Positions 16,389-32,366 of a stretch of 64,000 nucleotides of DNA are shown here, in pieces (position 1 is the first letter of the stretch; each line of letters begins with the position of its first letter). Position numbers and translations under genes: made by a program. The notes under the pieces are model-generated. The model saw nothing but the letters and a program-made list of their open reading frames with translations. It ran no database searches and was not told the origin of the DNA. Source of the stretch: Mycobacterium marseillense (GTDB taxonomy: Bacteria; Actinomycetota; Actinomycetes; Mycobacteriales; Mycobacteriaceae); assembly GCF_010731675.1 (NCBI RefSeq), contig NZ_AP022584.1:4278001-4342000 (forward strand). The letters are read 5' to 3'.

Positions 16389-18710
16389 TCAGCGTGACCG
16401 TCGCCCGAGCTCCGCGAGGACCAGCCGCAGCACCAGCACCGCGCCGGCCTTGTCGAGCGGATCGTTACCGTTGCCGCACTTGGGCGACTGCACGCACGAC
16501 GGGCACCCCCGGGGGCATTCGCACGCCTCGATGGCGGCGGCCGTCGCGGCGAGCCACGTGCGGGCCTGACGAAAGCCCCGTTCGGCGAATCCCGCGCCGC
16601 CCGGATACCCGTCGTAGACGAAGACGCTGGGCAGCCCGTCGGGCCCGGGTCCCACCGCGGTGGACAACCCGCCGATGTCGCCGCGGTCGCAGCTGGCGAC
16701 CAACGGCAGCAGCCCGATCGCGGCATGTTCGGCCGCATGCAACGACCCGGGAATCCGCGTGCCGTCAATGCCGTTGCGCAGCAAGGCATCTTCGGTGATG
16801 GTGTACATCGCCGCAGTGGTGGCCAGCGTGTGCTCCGGCATGTCCAACTCGATGAAGTCGATCACCTCCCCGGAGAGCCGGCGGCGCAGATACCCCACCA
16901 CCTGGTGCGTGACCCGCACCGGGACGAGCCCCAGCGTGACCGGCCCGAAGGCCAGGCGCTCACCGGTGCCGGTGATGGCGATGTCGGTGATCTCACGCGC
17001 GAACGTCGCATAACCGGGGTCCTCGGCGTGGACGAAGGCGATGCCCTCCTCGGTGTCCAGCGAGTCCACCACGTAGCTGTCGCCCTGGTGCAGATACACC
17101 GCTCCCGGGTGCACCGAAACCGGTGCCTGGCCGACGTCGGCGCTGCCCAGCAGCCGCCCGGTGTCGGCCTCCACGATGACGATCTGCCCGCCCGTCGAGC
17201 CCCGGATGTCCACCGCGCCATGCGGTTCCAGGCCGGGCACGGGAAAGTACTTTCCGCTTCGCCGTCGTAGCAGCCCGTCATCGACCAGTCCGTCCGCCAC
17301 GTCGGTGGCGCCGAGTTCGCGCACCTCCGCCTCGTCAAGGGGCAGTTCGGTTGCCGCGCAGAGCAGTTGGGGCCCCAGGATGTAGGGGTTCCCCGGGTCG
17401 ATGACGACCCGCTCGACCGGCTTGTCCAGCAGCGCGGCCGGGTTGTGCACCAGATACGTATCCAGCGGGTCGTCGCGGGCGATCAACACCACCAGCGCGC
17501 CCTGGCCGCGCCGCCCGGAGCGGCCGGCCTGCTGCCAGAACGAGGCGACGGTGCCGGGGAAACCCGCGAGCACCACCGCGTCCAATCCGGCGATGTCGAC
17601 GCCCAACTCCAGCGCATTGGTGGTGGCCAGCCCGCGCAACCGGCCCTCGGCCAGGGCACGCTCCAGCGCGGTGCGGTCCTCGGCGAGATACCCGGCCCGA
17701 TACGACGCCACCGTCCGGGATAGCTCTGGGGCGATGTCTTCCAACCTCGCCTGGGCGCCCAGCGCGGTCAATTCCGCGGCGCGGCGCGACCGCACGAAGG
17801 TCAGCGCCTGGGCGCCCTCGGCGATGAGGTCGGCCATGACGCGCGCCGCCTCCGCGCCCGCCGAGCGGCGCACCGGTGCGCCGTTCTCGCCGACCAGGTC
17901 GGCCCGCAGCGCCGGTTCCCACAACGCCACGGTCCGCGCCCCCTGAGGGGACCCGTCTTCGGTGACCTCCTGAACGGGAAGCCCGATGAGCTCGGCGGCC
18001 GTCGCGCCCGGGGAATCCGTTGTCGCGCTGGCGAAGATCACCGTCGGCGCGCTCGAATAGCGGGCGCACAACCGCAACAGGCGACGCAGCACCATCGCCA
18101 CATTCGAGCCGAACACCCCACGGTAGTAATGACATTCGTCGACAACCACGAAGCGAAGGCCCCGCAGCAGGACCGCCCAGCGGGCATGGTTGCGCAGGAT
18201 CGACAAGTGGATCATGTCGGGGTTGGAGAACAACCAGCGGGAGCGTTCCCGCGCGAAGCGGCGCACCTCGTCGGGGCTGTCGCCGTCGTAGGCGGTGGGA
18301 GCGACGTCGTGCAGCCGGGGAATCGCCGCGGTCAATGCGTGCGCGGCCCGCAGCTGGTCGTGTCCCAGGGCCTTGGTCGGGGACAGGTAGAGCACCCGGG
18401 CCCGCGGGTCGGTCGCCAGCGCATTGAGGACGGGCAGCTGATAGGCCAGCGACTTGCCCGACGCGGTGCCGGTGCTCACCACCACATGCCGGCCCGCGTA
18501 GGCCAACTCCGCGGCCGCGAACTGATGCGACCACGGTGAGTCGATCCCGCGGTCGGCGAACGCCTTGACCACGTCGGCCTCGGCCCACGACGGCCAATCG
18601 TGCGGCCGGCCGGTGCGCGGCGGCAGCTCGGCGACGTGGCGCAGCGGGTGTTCGTCCGTCGCGGTTCCGGCGAGCGCGGCGGCCAGCAGCTCACTGCCGA
18701 AGCTCGCCAT
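16389..18710 (-). CDS. MrfA/YprA-type DEAD/H-box helicase
   Basis: 773 residues. Two RecA-like domains carry Walker A TGTASGKS (residues 80-87), the DEAH-box-like DECHYYRG, SATTDSPG (motif III) and QQAGRSGRRGQ (motif VI). The C-terminal MZB/DUF1998 region binds zinc through CxCxxxCxxCxxxxxC (residues 730-745). Bacterial MrfA helicases work in excision repair of mitomycin-type damage and translocate 3' to 5'. ATG 18710 was chosen because homology begins there; 36 extra codons upstream are open. A weak SOS-box-like sequence lies just upstream (18722-18737). It is divergent from cspA. Confidence 0.9.
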   Translation of the reverse strand: MASFGSELLAAALAGTATDEHPLRHVAELPPRTGRPHDWPSWAEADVVKAFADRGIDSPWSHQFAAAELAYAGRHVVVSTGTASGKSLAYQLPVLNALATDPRARVLYLSPTKALGHDQLRAAHALTAAIPRLHDVAPTAYDGDSPDEVRRFARERSRWLFSNPDMIHLSILRNHARWAVLLRGLRFVVVDECHYYRGVFGSNVAMVLRRLLRLCARYSSAPTVIFASATTDSPGATAAELIGLPVQEVTEDGSPQGARTVALWEPALRADLVGENGAPVRRSAGAEAARVMADLIAEGAQALTFVRSRRAAELTALGAQARLEDIAPELSRTVASYRAGYLAEDRTALERALAEGRLRGLATTNALELGVDIAGLDAVVLAGFPGTVASFWQQAGRSGRRGQGALVVLIARDDPLDTYLVHNPAALLDKPVERVVIDPGNPYILGPQLLCAATELPLDEAEVRELGATDVADGLVDDGLLRRRSGKYFPVPGLEPHGAVDIRGSTGGQIVIVEADTGRLLGSADVGQAPVSVHPGAVYLHQGDSYVVDSLDTEEGIAFVHAEDPGYATFAREITDIAITGTGERLAFGPVTLGLVPVRVTHQVVGYLRRRLSGEVIDFIELDMPEHTLATTAAMYTITEDALLRNGIDGTRIPGSLHAAEHAAIGLLPLVASCDRGDIGGLSTAVGPGPDGLPSVFVYDGYPGGAGFAERGFRQARTWLAATAAAIEACECPRGCPSCVQSPKCGNGNDPLDKAGAVLVLRLVLAELGRRSR

Positions 18711-18969
18711 CTCACCCCGCTCGGAATCGCTGTTCGAATCGGGCAAACACACAAGTCTGTCGCCGACGCGATGAACATGGTTGACTAATTGCGGTCGCAG
18801 CTTCTGTGTTCGTGTCAAACTTTCGCAGGATCGACGTTGCGGCCGCGGTTCCTGCGAGGTTAATCGGTCGGGTGAAGTTCCGGCGACTCAGCGAGGTATG
18901 GCGGTCGTACCAGGCCCGGGGCATCGAAAGGCGATGCCCCGCACCCAGAAGAAAAGGAAAGATCGAGAG

Positions 18970-19173
18970 ATGCCACAGGGAACTGTGAAGTGGTTCAACG
19001 CGGAGAAGGGCTTCGGGTTCATTGCCCCCGAAGACGGTTCCGCGGATGTGTTTGTCCACTACACGGAGATCCAGGGTTCGGGCTTCCGCACCCTCGAAGA
19101 GAACCAGAAGGTCGAGTTCGAAATCGGCCACAGCCCGAAGGGCCCCCAGGCCACCGGAGTCCGCTCCCTGTAG
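18970..19173 (+). CDS. cspA: cold shock protein CspA
   Basis: 67 residues, a single cold-shock OB fold. RNP1 KGFGFI (residues 14-19) and RNP2 VFVHY (27-31) are intact, so it should bind single-stranded RNA or DNA as a chaperone. An AAGGAAAG ribosome binding site is about 10 bases before ATG 18970. The 259-bp divergent space to the helicase leaves room for a long 5' leader, as is usual for csp genes. A perfect terminator hairpin follows 22 bp after the stop, so it is probably transcribed alone. Confidence 0.95.
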   Translation: MPQGTVKWFNAEKGFGFIAPEDGSADVFVHYTEIQGSGFRTLEENQKVEFEIGHSPKGPQATGVRSL

Positions 19174-19195
19174 AGAAGAGCAGACCTTAACGGAT

Positions 19196-19238
19196 ACCCC
19201 CCGTGCAGCCCCGCCCCGCGGGCGCAGCCGGGGGGTTT
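19196..19238 (+). terminator. terminator of cspA
   Basis: A perfect 8-bp inverted repeat, ACCCCCCG (19196-19203) and CGGGGGGT (19229-19236), has an additional GC-rich inner stem and a T-rich tail (TTTCCTCTTTC). Confidence 0.7.
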
Positions 19239-19346
19239 CCTCTTTCTCCCGGTTTTCGTCTGCTTCTTGCGCCACGCCGGTGGACGCCCCCGCCGCGCCG
19301 ATTGCCTCAAGACGCGGATGGGCGAGAGGGCCTACTGTCGGATGGC

Positions 19347-19937
19347 GTGAGCCAGCTTTCCTTCTTTACAGCGGAGTCGGTGCCGCCCGCGGTCACCGAT
19401 CTTTCCGGGGTGCTGGCGACATCCGGGCAGATCGTCACCGTCGGGGGTCCGGAGGCCCACGGCGCTCGGCTCTCGGTGGTCGTGGACGCCCCGTGGCGGG
19501 CCTCGGCGCTGGCGGAGATGATCCGCGAGGCCGGTCTGGTGGCCGAGATCGGCCGGACCGACGAAGACACCCCGCTGGTGCGGACGGCCGTGGACCCGTC
19601 GTTGAGCACGCTGGCCGCCGAATGGACGCGCGGTGCGGTCAAGACCGTGCCGCCGCGCTGGCTGCCCGGGCCGCGCGAGCTGCGGGCGTGGACGCTGGCG
19701 GCCGGCAACCCCGAGGGAGAGCACTACCTGCTGGCGCTGGACCCGCACGCGCCCGACACTCACTCGCCGCTGGCGTCGGCGTTGATGCGCGTCGGGATCG
19801 CGCCCACCTTGATTGGCACCCGCGGCGGCCGGCCGGCCCTGCGCATCACCGGTCGCCGCAGGCTATCGCGCCTGGTAGAGAACGTGGGGGAGCCGCCAGA
19901 CTGCGCCGAGGCGCTGTCGCGGTGGCCGCGGGTTTAG
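19347..19937 (+). CDS. conserved hypothetical protein (Rv3647c homologue)
   Basis: 196 residues, function unknown. No signal peptide, membrane segment or recognised catalytic motif was seen. It is soluble, with a regular alternating pattern (RLSVVVDAPWRASALAEMIREAG) that suggests an alpha/beta fold. GTG 19347 lies eight bases after TACTGT (19333-19338), consistent with a very short or absent leader. The gene follows cspA and precedes topA by about 200 bp in the same direction; it is conserved at this place in M. tuberculosis. Confidence 0.8.
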   Translation: MSQLSFFTAESVPPAVTDLSGVLATSGQIVTVGGPEAHGARLSVVVDAPWRASALAEMIREAGLVAEIGRTDEDTPLVRTAVDPSLSTLAAEWTRGAVKTVPPRWLPGPRELRAWTLAAGNPEGEHYLLALDPHAPDTHSPLASALMRVGIAPTLIGTRGGRPALRITGRRRLSRLVENVGEPPDCAEALSRWPRV

Positions 19938-20140
19938 GCGGCGGACAAGGGACAAACTTGCGTGGCGTTCTCGAGCGTCGGTTTGCGCAGGCCCGCCCGA
20001 GGGTGCGAAATTGTCAGGTGCCGCAGGGCGAAGGAACGGTCGCGTACCTGAATTTCACCGGAATTTTCGAAGCCGACCTGTCATTCTTCCTGCAGGTGGT
20101 CTCGCAGGGGGGACCAATCACGGATGGAGCGTAAGGGCAG

Positions 20141-22950
<2,810 letters not shown>

Positions 22951-22954
<4 letters not shown>

Positions 22955-24555
22955 CTGCGTGCGTCGCTGGAAACCTCTTGCGGCGCAACCTCTTCCAGGG
23001 CGGCCAGCTTCACCGGGCGGGCCAGCTGGGTGGGCGCTCGGCGGCCGCGCAGCTCGACCACCTCGCCGACATCCCAGCACAGGGCCTCGGCGTCCAACGC
23101 GCCGCTGACGGCGATCGCCGACGCGAGCACGTGGCCGGGCTCGAGCTTGGCCAGTTCCGTCAGCCGGGCGGCCTCGTTGACCGGGTCGCCGATCACCGTG
23201 TACTCGAAGCGCGCCTGCGCGCCGATGTGGCCGGCGATGGCCCGGCCGGACGACACCCCGATGCCGAACTCCGCCGAACCGATCACCGGGAGCAACTCGT
23301 CGTGCAATTCCCGGGCGGCGGCCAGCGCCCCGCCGGGTGAGTCGGGGTGCTCGATCGGCGCGCCGAAGATGGCCAGCGCGGCGTCACCCTGGAACTTGTT
23401 GACGAAACCGCCATGGCGGCCCACGGTTTCCACCACCACCCGGAAGAACTCGTTGAGCAGGTGGACCACCTCGGCGGGCGGACGGGTCGAGGCCAGCTGG
23501 GTCGAGCCGACCAGGTCCACGAACAGCACCGCGACGTCGCGCTCCTGGCCGCCCAGCTCGGTGCCGCGCTCGAGCGCCCGCCGGGCGACGTCCTCCCCGA
23601 CGTAGCGGCCGAACAGGTCGCGCAGCCGCTGCCGCTCGGACAGGTCGCGCACCATGTCGTTGAAGCCCGCCTGCAGCAAGCCCAGCTCGCTGGCGTCGTA
23701 GATCTGCATGTGCGCGTTGTAGTTTCCGCGCTGCACCTCGCTCAAAGCCCAGCGCAGCTGGCGCAGCGGGTCGGCGATCGACATGGCCACCAGCAGCGTG
23801 CTGATCAGCCCGACGCCCAGCGCGGTCAGCGCCAGCAACAGGATGGGGTTGAACAAGCTCTCCGGTGCGGCATGCAGCAGCGAAGCCTTGTCGGCCACCA
23901 CGGCCAGCACGATCGCCATCAGCGGCACCGCCGTGGACAGCATCCAGGTCAGGATCTGGCGCAGGATGACGCCGGGCGCCTTGACGTTCTCCGGCACCCC
24001 GCTGCGCAGGGCGGCGACCGCCACCGGCCGCAGCACCCGTTCGGATTGCAGGTAACCGATGATCGCGGTGGCCGCGGCCCCCAGCGCGGTGGCGACCGTG
24101 ACGACGGGCGCGGCGAACTTGGCCACCGACCAGCTGGCCACGATGAACACCACGCCGCCGATGCACCAGTACACGACGGTGCTCAGGGTGCGGTAGTACG
24201 GCATGCGCAGGGCGCGGCTGCGGGCGAGTTCGGTGGCGGCCGGATCGGTCTCGGCGAGCATGTTGTCGCGGCGCTGCCAGCGGAAAACCGGCATCAACAG
24301 CTTGAGGTTGACCACGACGCCGACCAGGAACAAGACGACCAAGGAGCACGCGAAGATCGCCAGGTTCAGCGTCGGCAGGTCCTGCAATTGGATGCGGTCC
24401 TGCGGCGGCAGGCCGTAGCGAAGGAAGCCGAGCACGAACAGCGCGCCGATGATGTCGGCCTGCAGCATGCTCAGCGAGAACAGCGGCCAAGGGGTGCGCA
24501 CCACCCAGCGGACGAATGCGCTGATCCGCCCCGGTAGGCCCGCCGCCGTAGTCAC
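22951..24555 (-). CDS. membrane-bound class III adenylate cyclase (Rv3645 homologue)
   Basis: 534 residues: six predicted membrane helices (residues 30-250), a HAMP linker (SIADPLRQLRWALSEVQRGNYN) and a C-terminal cyclase domain. The metal aspartates are in VLFVDLVGST and NKFQGDAAL, the purine-selecting Lys is in NKFQGD, and transition-state residues are in GDPVNEAARL, so it should make cAMP. GTG 24555 lies six bases after TACGGT, the leaderless arrangement, and is preferred over the TTG one codon upstream. Its stop overlaps the topA stop region by 4 bp (convergent). Confidence 0.93.
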
Positions 24556-24561
24556 CAACCC

Positions 24562-24567
24562 ACCGTA
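24562..24567 (-). promoter_or_regulatory. -10 element TACGGT, leaderless start of the cyclase
   Basis: The minus strand reads TACGGT, GGGTTG, GTG. The spacer is six bases and no ribosome binding site is needed. Confidence 0.55.
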
Positions 24568-24707
24568 TCGGGCGGCGGCGACGTCCCGGAAACTTAATAG
24601 CGATCTCGGCAGGTCACTCGCGGGGCTCCCGTGACCGCAAAGATCACGGAATGGTCGCGGTACGGTAGCCGATCGGTATCCGTCGGCCCCGCTGTCTACT
24701 GTTACCG

Positions 24708-25943
24708 ATGATGTCCGGGGTGTTTGCGCGGCTGGTAGGCCAAGACGCGGTGACGGCCGAGCTGCTCGCCGCCGCCAGAGCCTCCCGCGGTGACCCAGCC
24801 CACAGCGAGGCGGGCGCCGGGACTATGACACATGCCTGGCTGATCACCGGGCCGCCGGGTTCCGGGCGCTCGGTGGCGGCGCTGTGCTTCGCCGCCGCAC
24901 TCCAATGCACCTCGACGGTTGCCGACGGGGGCCCGGGCTGCGGGCGCTGCCACGCGTGCACGACGACCATGGCCGGCACCCACGCCGACGTGCGCCGCGT
25001 GATCCCCGAAGGCCTGTCCATCGGCGTCGACGACATGCGCGCGATCGTGCAGATCGCGTCGCGGCGCCCGGCCACCGGGCATCGGCAGATCGTGGTGATC
25101 GAGGACGCCGACCGGCTGACCGAGGGCGCGGCCAACGCGCTGCTGAAGGTCGTCGAGGAACCGCCGCCGTCGACGGTGTTCTTGCTGTGCGCGCCGTCGG
25201 TGGACCCCGAGGACATCGCCATCACGTTGCGGTCGCGGTGCCGGCACGTGGCGTTGGTGACGCCGTCGACCGAGGCGATCGCGCACGTGCTCGTGGACAG
25301 CGACGGCCTGAGCGCCGAAACCGCGGACTGGGCGGCGTCGGTCAGCGGTGGCCACGTGGGGCGGGCGCGCCGGCTGGCCACCGACCCGGAGGCGCGGGCG
25401 CGCCGCGAGCGGGCGCTGGGACTCGTGCGCGACGCCGCGACCCCGTCGCGGGCCTACGCCGCCGCCGAGGAGTTGGTGGCCGCGGCCGAGGCCGAGGCGG
25501 TGGTGCTGACCGCGGACCGCGCCGAGGCCGAGACCGAGGAGCTGCGCACGGCCCTCGGCGCCGGCGGCACCGGCAAGGGCACCGCGGGCGCGATGCGCGG
25601 CGCGGCCGGGGCGATCAAAGACCTTGAGCGGCGGCAGAAGTCGCGCCAGACGCGGGCCTCGCGCGACGCGCTGGACCGGGCACTGATCGACCTGGCGACC
25701 TATTTCCGTGATGCGCTCCTGGCCTCCGCGAACGCCGGGGCGGTGCGGGCCAACCATCCGGACATGGCTGAGAAGGTCGCGGCGCTGGCCGCCCACGCCC
25801 CGCCCGACCGGCTGCTGCGCTGCATTGAGGCGGTCCTGGAATGCCGCGAGGCGCTGGCGATCAACGTCAAGCCGAAGTTCGCCGTCGACGCCATGGTCGC
25901 CACGATCGGTCAGGAACTGCGTGCCCAGGAACCGCGCGACTGA
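24708..25943 (+). CDS. holB: DNA polymerase III delta-prime subunit
   Basis: 411 residues. It is part of the clamp loader that opens the beta sliding clamp. The AAA+ N-terminal domain has a P-loop GPPGSGRS in which Lys is replaced by Arg, normal for delta-prime, which does not hydrolyse ATP. A zinc module CGRCHAC follows, then VIEDADRLTEGAANALLK and the SRC-type arginine-finger motif LRSRCRHV. A Gly/Ala-rich insertion (about residues 282-308) is present. TACTGT (24697-24702) ends five bases before ATG 24708, so the transcript is probably leaderless. tRNA-Thr follows. Confidence 0.92.
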   Translation: MMSGVFARLVGQDAVTAELLAAARASRGDPAHSEAGAGTMTHAWLITGPPGSGRSVAALCFAAALQCTSTVADGGPGCGRCHACTTTMAGTHADVRRVIPEGLSIGVDDMRAIVQIASRRPATGHRQIVVIEDADRLTEGAANALLKVVEEPPPSTVFLLCAPSVDPEDIAITLRSRCRHVALVTPSTEAIAHVLVDSDGLSAETADWAASVSGGHVGRARRLATDPEARARRERALGLVRDAATPSRAYAAAEELVAAAEAEAVVLTADRAEAETEELRTALGAGGTGKGTAGAMRGAAGAIKDLERRQKSRQTRASRDALDRALIDLATYFRDALLASANAGAVRANHPDMAEKVAALAAHAPPDRLLRCIEAVLECREALAINVKPKFAVDAMVATIGQELRAQEPRD

Positions 25944-25996
25944 TTTCGTGGTGCCCGCCCGCCTGCCGTAGACTCGTGCCGCCCGGGAGAGGGCAC

Positions 25997-26072
25997 GCCG
26001 CCTTAGCTCAGTCGGTAGAGCGATTCACTCGTAATGAATAGGTCAGGAGTTCGATTCTCCTAGGCGGCTCCA
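25997..26072 (+). tRNA. tRNA-Thr (anticodon CGT)
   Basis: A full cloverleaf can be folded by eye. The acceptor stem is GCCGCCT/AGGCGGC, the D stem GCTC/GAGC, the anticodon stem ATTCA/TGAAT with loop CTCGTAA (CGT at positions 34-36), and the T stem AGGAG/CTCCT with TTCGATT loop. T is the discriminator base and CCA is encoded. It reads ACG codons. It follows holB, with the convergent membrane gene ending 26 bp later. Confidence 0.98.
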
Positions 26073-26097
26073 TGTTTCTGGCCTCAGGCTGGTGGCC

Positions 26098-29159
<3,062 letters not shown>

Positions 29160-29163
<4 letters not shown>

Positions 29164-29858
29164 GGTGTCCTCCCTCGCAGGAACCCGTCGAAAATGATGT
29201 TCACGCCGTTGAGCAGGGGCTGCCCCTTCGACTTCGAGTAGTCGGTGTAGAGCACCTCTATCGGTTCTTCGGTGACGCGCCAATGGTTTTCGTCGATCAG
29301 CATGACGAACTCGTTGGCGTGGCTCATGCCGCTCATCGTGATGTCCAGCCCGTCGGCAACCTTCTTGTTGAACACCCGCAGCCCGTTGTTGGTGTCGGTC
29401 AGGCCAAGCCGGCGACCGCGCCGGCTCAGCCGCGCCGCGGTCTGCAGCACGATCCGTTTCAACAGCGGCGGCCGCGCGACCTGCTGGGTGCCGAACCGGG
29501 TCCCGATGACGACGTCGACGTCCCCGGCGCGCAGCCGGTCGACCATCGCGGCGAGGTCTTTGACGCGATGCTGGCCGTCGGCGTCGAACGTGGCGAAAAC
29601 CTCGGCCCCGGGCTGCTTACGGGCGTACTCGACGCCGGTCTGGATGGCCGCGCCCTGCCCGAGGTTGATGGGATGGCGAACCAGGTGAGCGCCCGCGCGC
29701 CGGGCGATCTCACCGGTGCCGTCGGCGCTGCCGTCGTCCACGCAGACGACGTGGTCGAATACCGAGCGCACGTCGGCTATCACCTCGGCGATGACAGCTG
29801 CTTCGTTGAAGGCGGGAATGACGACCCAGACGACCGAATAATGCGTTTCCGTACCCAT
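29160..29858 (-). CDS. ppgS: polyprenyl-phospho-GalNAc synthase (GT2)
   Basis: 232 residues, a GT2 glycosyltransferase of the dolichol-phosphate mannose synthase type. The motifs are VVIPAFNEAAVI, VCVDDGSADGT and the DxD-like TFDADGQH. No membrane helix is present, which fits the need for the DUF2304 partner. The M. tuberculosis enzyme Rv3631 transfers GalNAc to decaprenyl phosphate, the donor for the galactosamine substituent of arabinogalactan. The gene starts 44 bp after the flippase-like gene and overlaps its partner downstream. Confidence 0.9.
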
Positions 29859-29902
29859 CTAAGCCCACAAGGTACACGCTGGTGCAGGGCGGATCAGCCC
29901 GA

Positions 29903-31183
29903 TCAGCGCGTGGCGCGCGACAGCGCCACCAGATGGACGCCGATGCCCACCAACGGCCCGCACAGCAACCCGACCACGGTGCGCGTCTGCAGCGACAGCG
30001 GGAGCAACAGCAGCAAACCCGACGCGACCGTGGCGCCGACCCAGCCCAGCGAGTAGGCGCGGTGCAGCGCGGCGGCCACCGCCGCGGCGCCGGTCAGCGT
30101 CAGCATGGCGATCGCCACCGCGGCCGCGGTCAGCCACGCCAGCAGGGCGCTGCTGGCCTGGTACTGCGGCCCGAAGGCGATCCGCAACAGCCAGGGGCCC
30201 ACCGCGCCCGCGGCGGCCACCCCGACCGCGCCGATGCCCGCGACGATCCCGGCCGGGGCGATGAGCGCGCGCAGCCGGTCGCTGCGCTGGTCGACGAAAT
30301 GCGCAATCAGGTTGCCCTGCATGGCCGTCAATGGCACCAGCAGTGGCGCGCGGGTCAACGTGACGGCCAGGATGATCACCCCGCCCTCGGCGCCGAGCTC
30401 GGCGCTGGTCAGCTTCAGCAGCACCGGAAAACCCATTACCAGGATGGCGCTGGCGCCGGCCGCGGTGATCGAATGCGCGGCGCCCCGCAGGAAGGTCGCG
30501 GTGCCGCCCGGGGTGAGCAGGCGCGCGGCGGCGCGGGTGGCGGGCGAGGCCACCAGCAGGATCAGCCAGGCGATCGCGCCGCCGACCGTCGCCCACAGGA
30601 AGCCGGTGAGGTGCCAGCCCAGCACCACGGTGGCCGCCGCGATCGCGACGCGGATGACCGCGTCGGTCACCATCAGCGCCCCGTACTGGGTCCACTGATT
30701 GATGCCGGCCAGCATGCCCAGCAGGGTGGTGTGCACACAGAAGCCGGCCAGCCCCGCGCACAGCAGCGCCACCGACAGCCAGCGTGACTCGACGAAGACC
30801 CGCCCGCTCCACAGGGGCGCGGTCCCCGCGATCACGACGGCCGCGGCCACGCCGATCAGCGCGGCGACCCGCAGCGGGTGGGTGCGCTTGGTCGGCGCGA
30901 CTTCCAGGTAGGGCCCCCCGACCGAGCAGGCGCGGACCTCACGAGTGGTCTCTTGCAGCAGCCCGAATGCGGCGCCGCTGACCAGCCCGAACGCGCCCCA
31001 GAACACCCCGAACACCGAGAAGCCGCTGGGCGCCAGGTCGCGGGCCGCCAGGTAGATCACGCCGTAACCGCACAGGGCGGTCACGGCGGTCGCGGTGCCG
31101 ACGCGGGCCATGCTGCCGCGCGCCACCGGCCCCTGTGAGGCGCTGATTTCGGTCACCGGGGCAGCGCTTTCAGCGGACCGCAC
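29903..31183 (-). CDS. polysaccharide-flippase-like membrane protein (Rv3630 homologue)
   Basis: 426 residues with about twelve hydrophobic helices and few charged loops, the layout of the MOP exporter superfamily (Wzx/MviN). No enzymatic motif is visible. It is first in an operon with ppgS and its partner, so it is a good candidate for moving polyprenyl-phospho-GalNAc across the membrane; this is inferred from context. GTG 31183 gives a length close to the M. tuberculosis homologue (431). It is divergent from the DUF475 gene, with 97 bp between starts. Confidence 0.83.
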   Translation of the reverse strand: MRSAESAAPVTEISASQGPVARGSMARVGTATAVTALCGYGVIYLAARDLAPSGFSVFGVFWGAFGLVSGAAFGLLQETTREVRACSVGGPYLEVAPTKRTHPLRVAALIGVAAAVVIAGTAPLWSGRVFVESRWLSVALLCAGLAGFCVHTTLLGMLAGINQWTQYGALMVTDAVIRVAIAAATVVLGWHLTGFLWATVGGAIAWLILLVASPATRAAARLLTPGGTATFLRGAAHSITAAGASAILVMGFPVLLKLTSAELGAEGGVIILAVTLTRAPLLVPLTAMQGNLIAHFVDQRSDRLRALIAPAGIVAGIGAVGVAAAGAVGPWLLRIAFGPQYQASSALLAWLTAAAVAIAMLTLTGAAAVAAALHRAYSLGWVGATVASGLLLLLPLSLQTRTVVGLLCGPLVGIGVHLVALSRATR

Positions 31184-31280
31184 CGATGTATCGCCACAAT
31201 TTGAAAATAGTAAGTGTCCGCACCGATCGCCCGGCGCGGCGATCGGGTTCGCTAATGTGAGCGGCTGTCGGAAAGGACCC

Positions 31281-32366
31281 ATGGCCGCCTACCGCATCTT
31301 CGGCATTTCGCTGTTGCTCTCCGTGGTGGCCCTCGTGCTGGGGTATCTCCACGGTGGCCCCAAAGACCTTTTCCTGCTGCTGGTCCTGGCCGTCCTCGAG
31401 GTGTCGCTGTCGTTCGACAACGCCATCATCAACGCCTCGATCCTGAAGCGGATGAGTCCCTTTTGGCGGCAGATGTTCTTGACCGTCGGGATCCTCATCG
31501 CGGTGTTCGGGATGCGCCTGTTGTTCCCGTTGGTCATCGTGTGGGCGACCGCGGGGATCGGCCCCGTGCGCGCGCTCGAACTGGCGCTGCACCCGCCGCC
31601 GAACGGCGCGCTGGAGTTTCCCGACGGCTCGCCGAGCTACGAGAAGATGATCCTGTCCGCCCATCCCCAGATCGCGGCGTTCGGCGGGATGTTCCTGTTG
31701 ATGCTGTTCCTGGATTTCGTCTTCCACGACCGAGACCTCAAGTGGCTCAAGTGGATTGAGGTCCCCTTCGCCCGCATCGGGCGGCTCGGTCAGGTGTCGG
31801 TGGTGGTGGCCGGCGCCGCGCTGGTGCTGGTCGGCTCACAGTTGACGCATTCGGCCGACGAGCGTGCCACGGTGCTGACCGCCGGGGTGCTGGGCCTGGT
31901 GACCTACCTGGTGGTCAACGGGTTGAGCCGCGCGTTCCGGCCGGAAATCGTCGAGGGCATGTCGGTCGGCGAGGCGGTCGGCAGGGCGGGTTTCACGCTG
32001 TTCCTCTATCTCGAGGTTCTCGACGCCGCGTTCTCGTTCGACGGGGTCACCGGCGCCTTCGCGATCACCTCGGACCCGATCGTCATCGCGCTGGGGCTCG
32101 GGTTGATCGGCTCGATGTTCGTGCGGTCCATCACCATCTACCTGGTCAAGCAGGAAACCCTGGACCGGTACGTGTACCTGGAGCACGGCGCGCACTGGGC
32201 GATCGGCGCGCTTGCCGTGATCATGCTGGGATCCATCGATCCCGGTTTGCAGGTGCCCGAGGCGGTCACCGCCTCGGTGGGGGTGGTCTTCATCGGGGCG
32301 GCGCTGGGCTGGAGCCTGCTGCGCAACCGGCGCAGGGCCAGTGGCGGGTCGCCACCATCGGGCTAG
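31281..32366 (+). CDS. TerC-like DUF475 integral membrane protein (Rv3629c homologue)
   Basis: 361 residues, nine or so helices. Two acidic motifs within membrane segments, [12 protein letters not shown] (about residues 42-53) and [15 protein letters not shown] (about residues 246-260), are the paired S/FDN signature of TerC/DUF475 proteins, which are linked to metal-ion export or metal loading of exported enzymes. Metal and direction are unknown here. A GGAAAGGA ribosome binding site precedes ATG 31281. It is convergent with ppa, sharing 4 bp. Confidence 0.85.
   Translation: MAAYRIFGISLLLSVVALVLGYLHGGPKDLFLLLVLAVLEVSLSFDNAIINASILKRMSPFWRQMFLTVGILIAVFGMRLLFPLVIVWATAGIGPVRALELALHPPPNGALEFPDGSPSYEKMILSAHPQIAAFGGMFLLMLFLDFVFHDRDLKWLKWIEVPFARIGRLGQVSVVVAGAALVLVGSQLTHSADERATVLTAGVLGLVTYLVVNGLSRAFRPEIVEGMSVGEAVGRAGFTLFLYLEVLDAAFSFDGVTGAFAITSDPIVIALGLGLIGSMFVRSITIYLVKQETLDRYVYLEHGAHWAIGALAVIMLGSIDPGLQVPEAVTASVGVVFIGAALGWSLLRNRRRASGGSPPSG

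Noticed and set aside
29272..30056. Plus-strand frames opposite ppgS and the flippase-like gene
   Set aside because: They are antisense shadows; the real genes have clear GT2 and multi-helix patterns.
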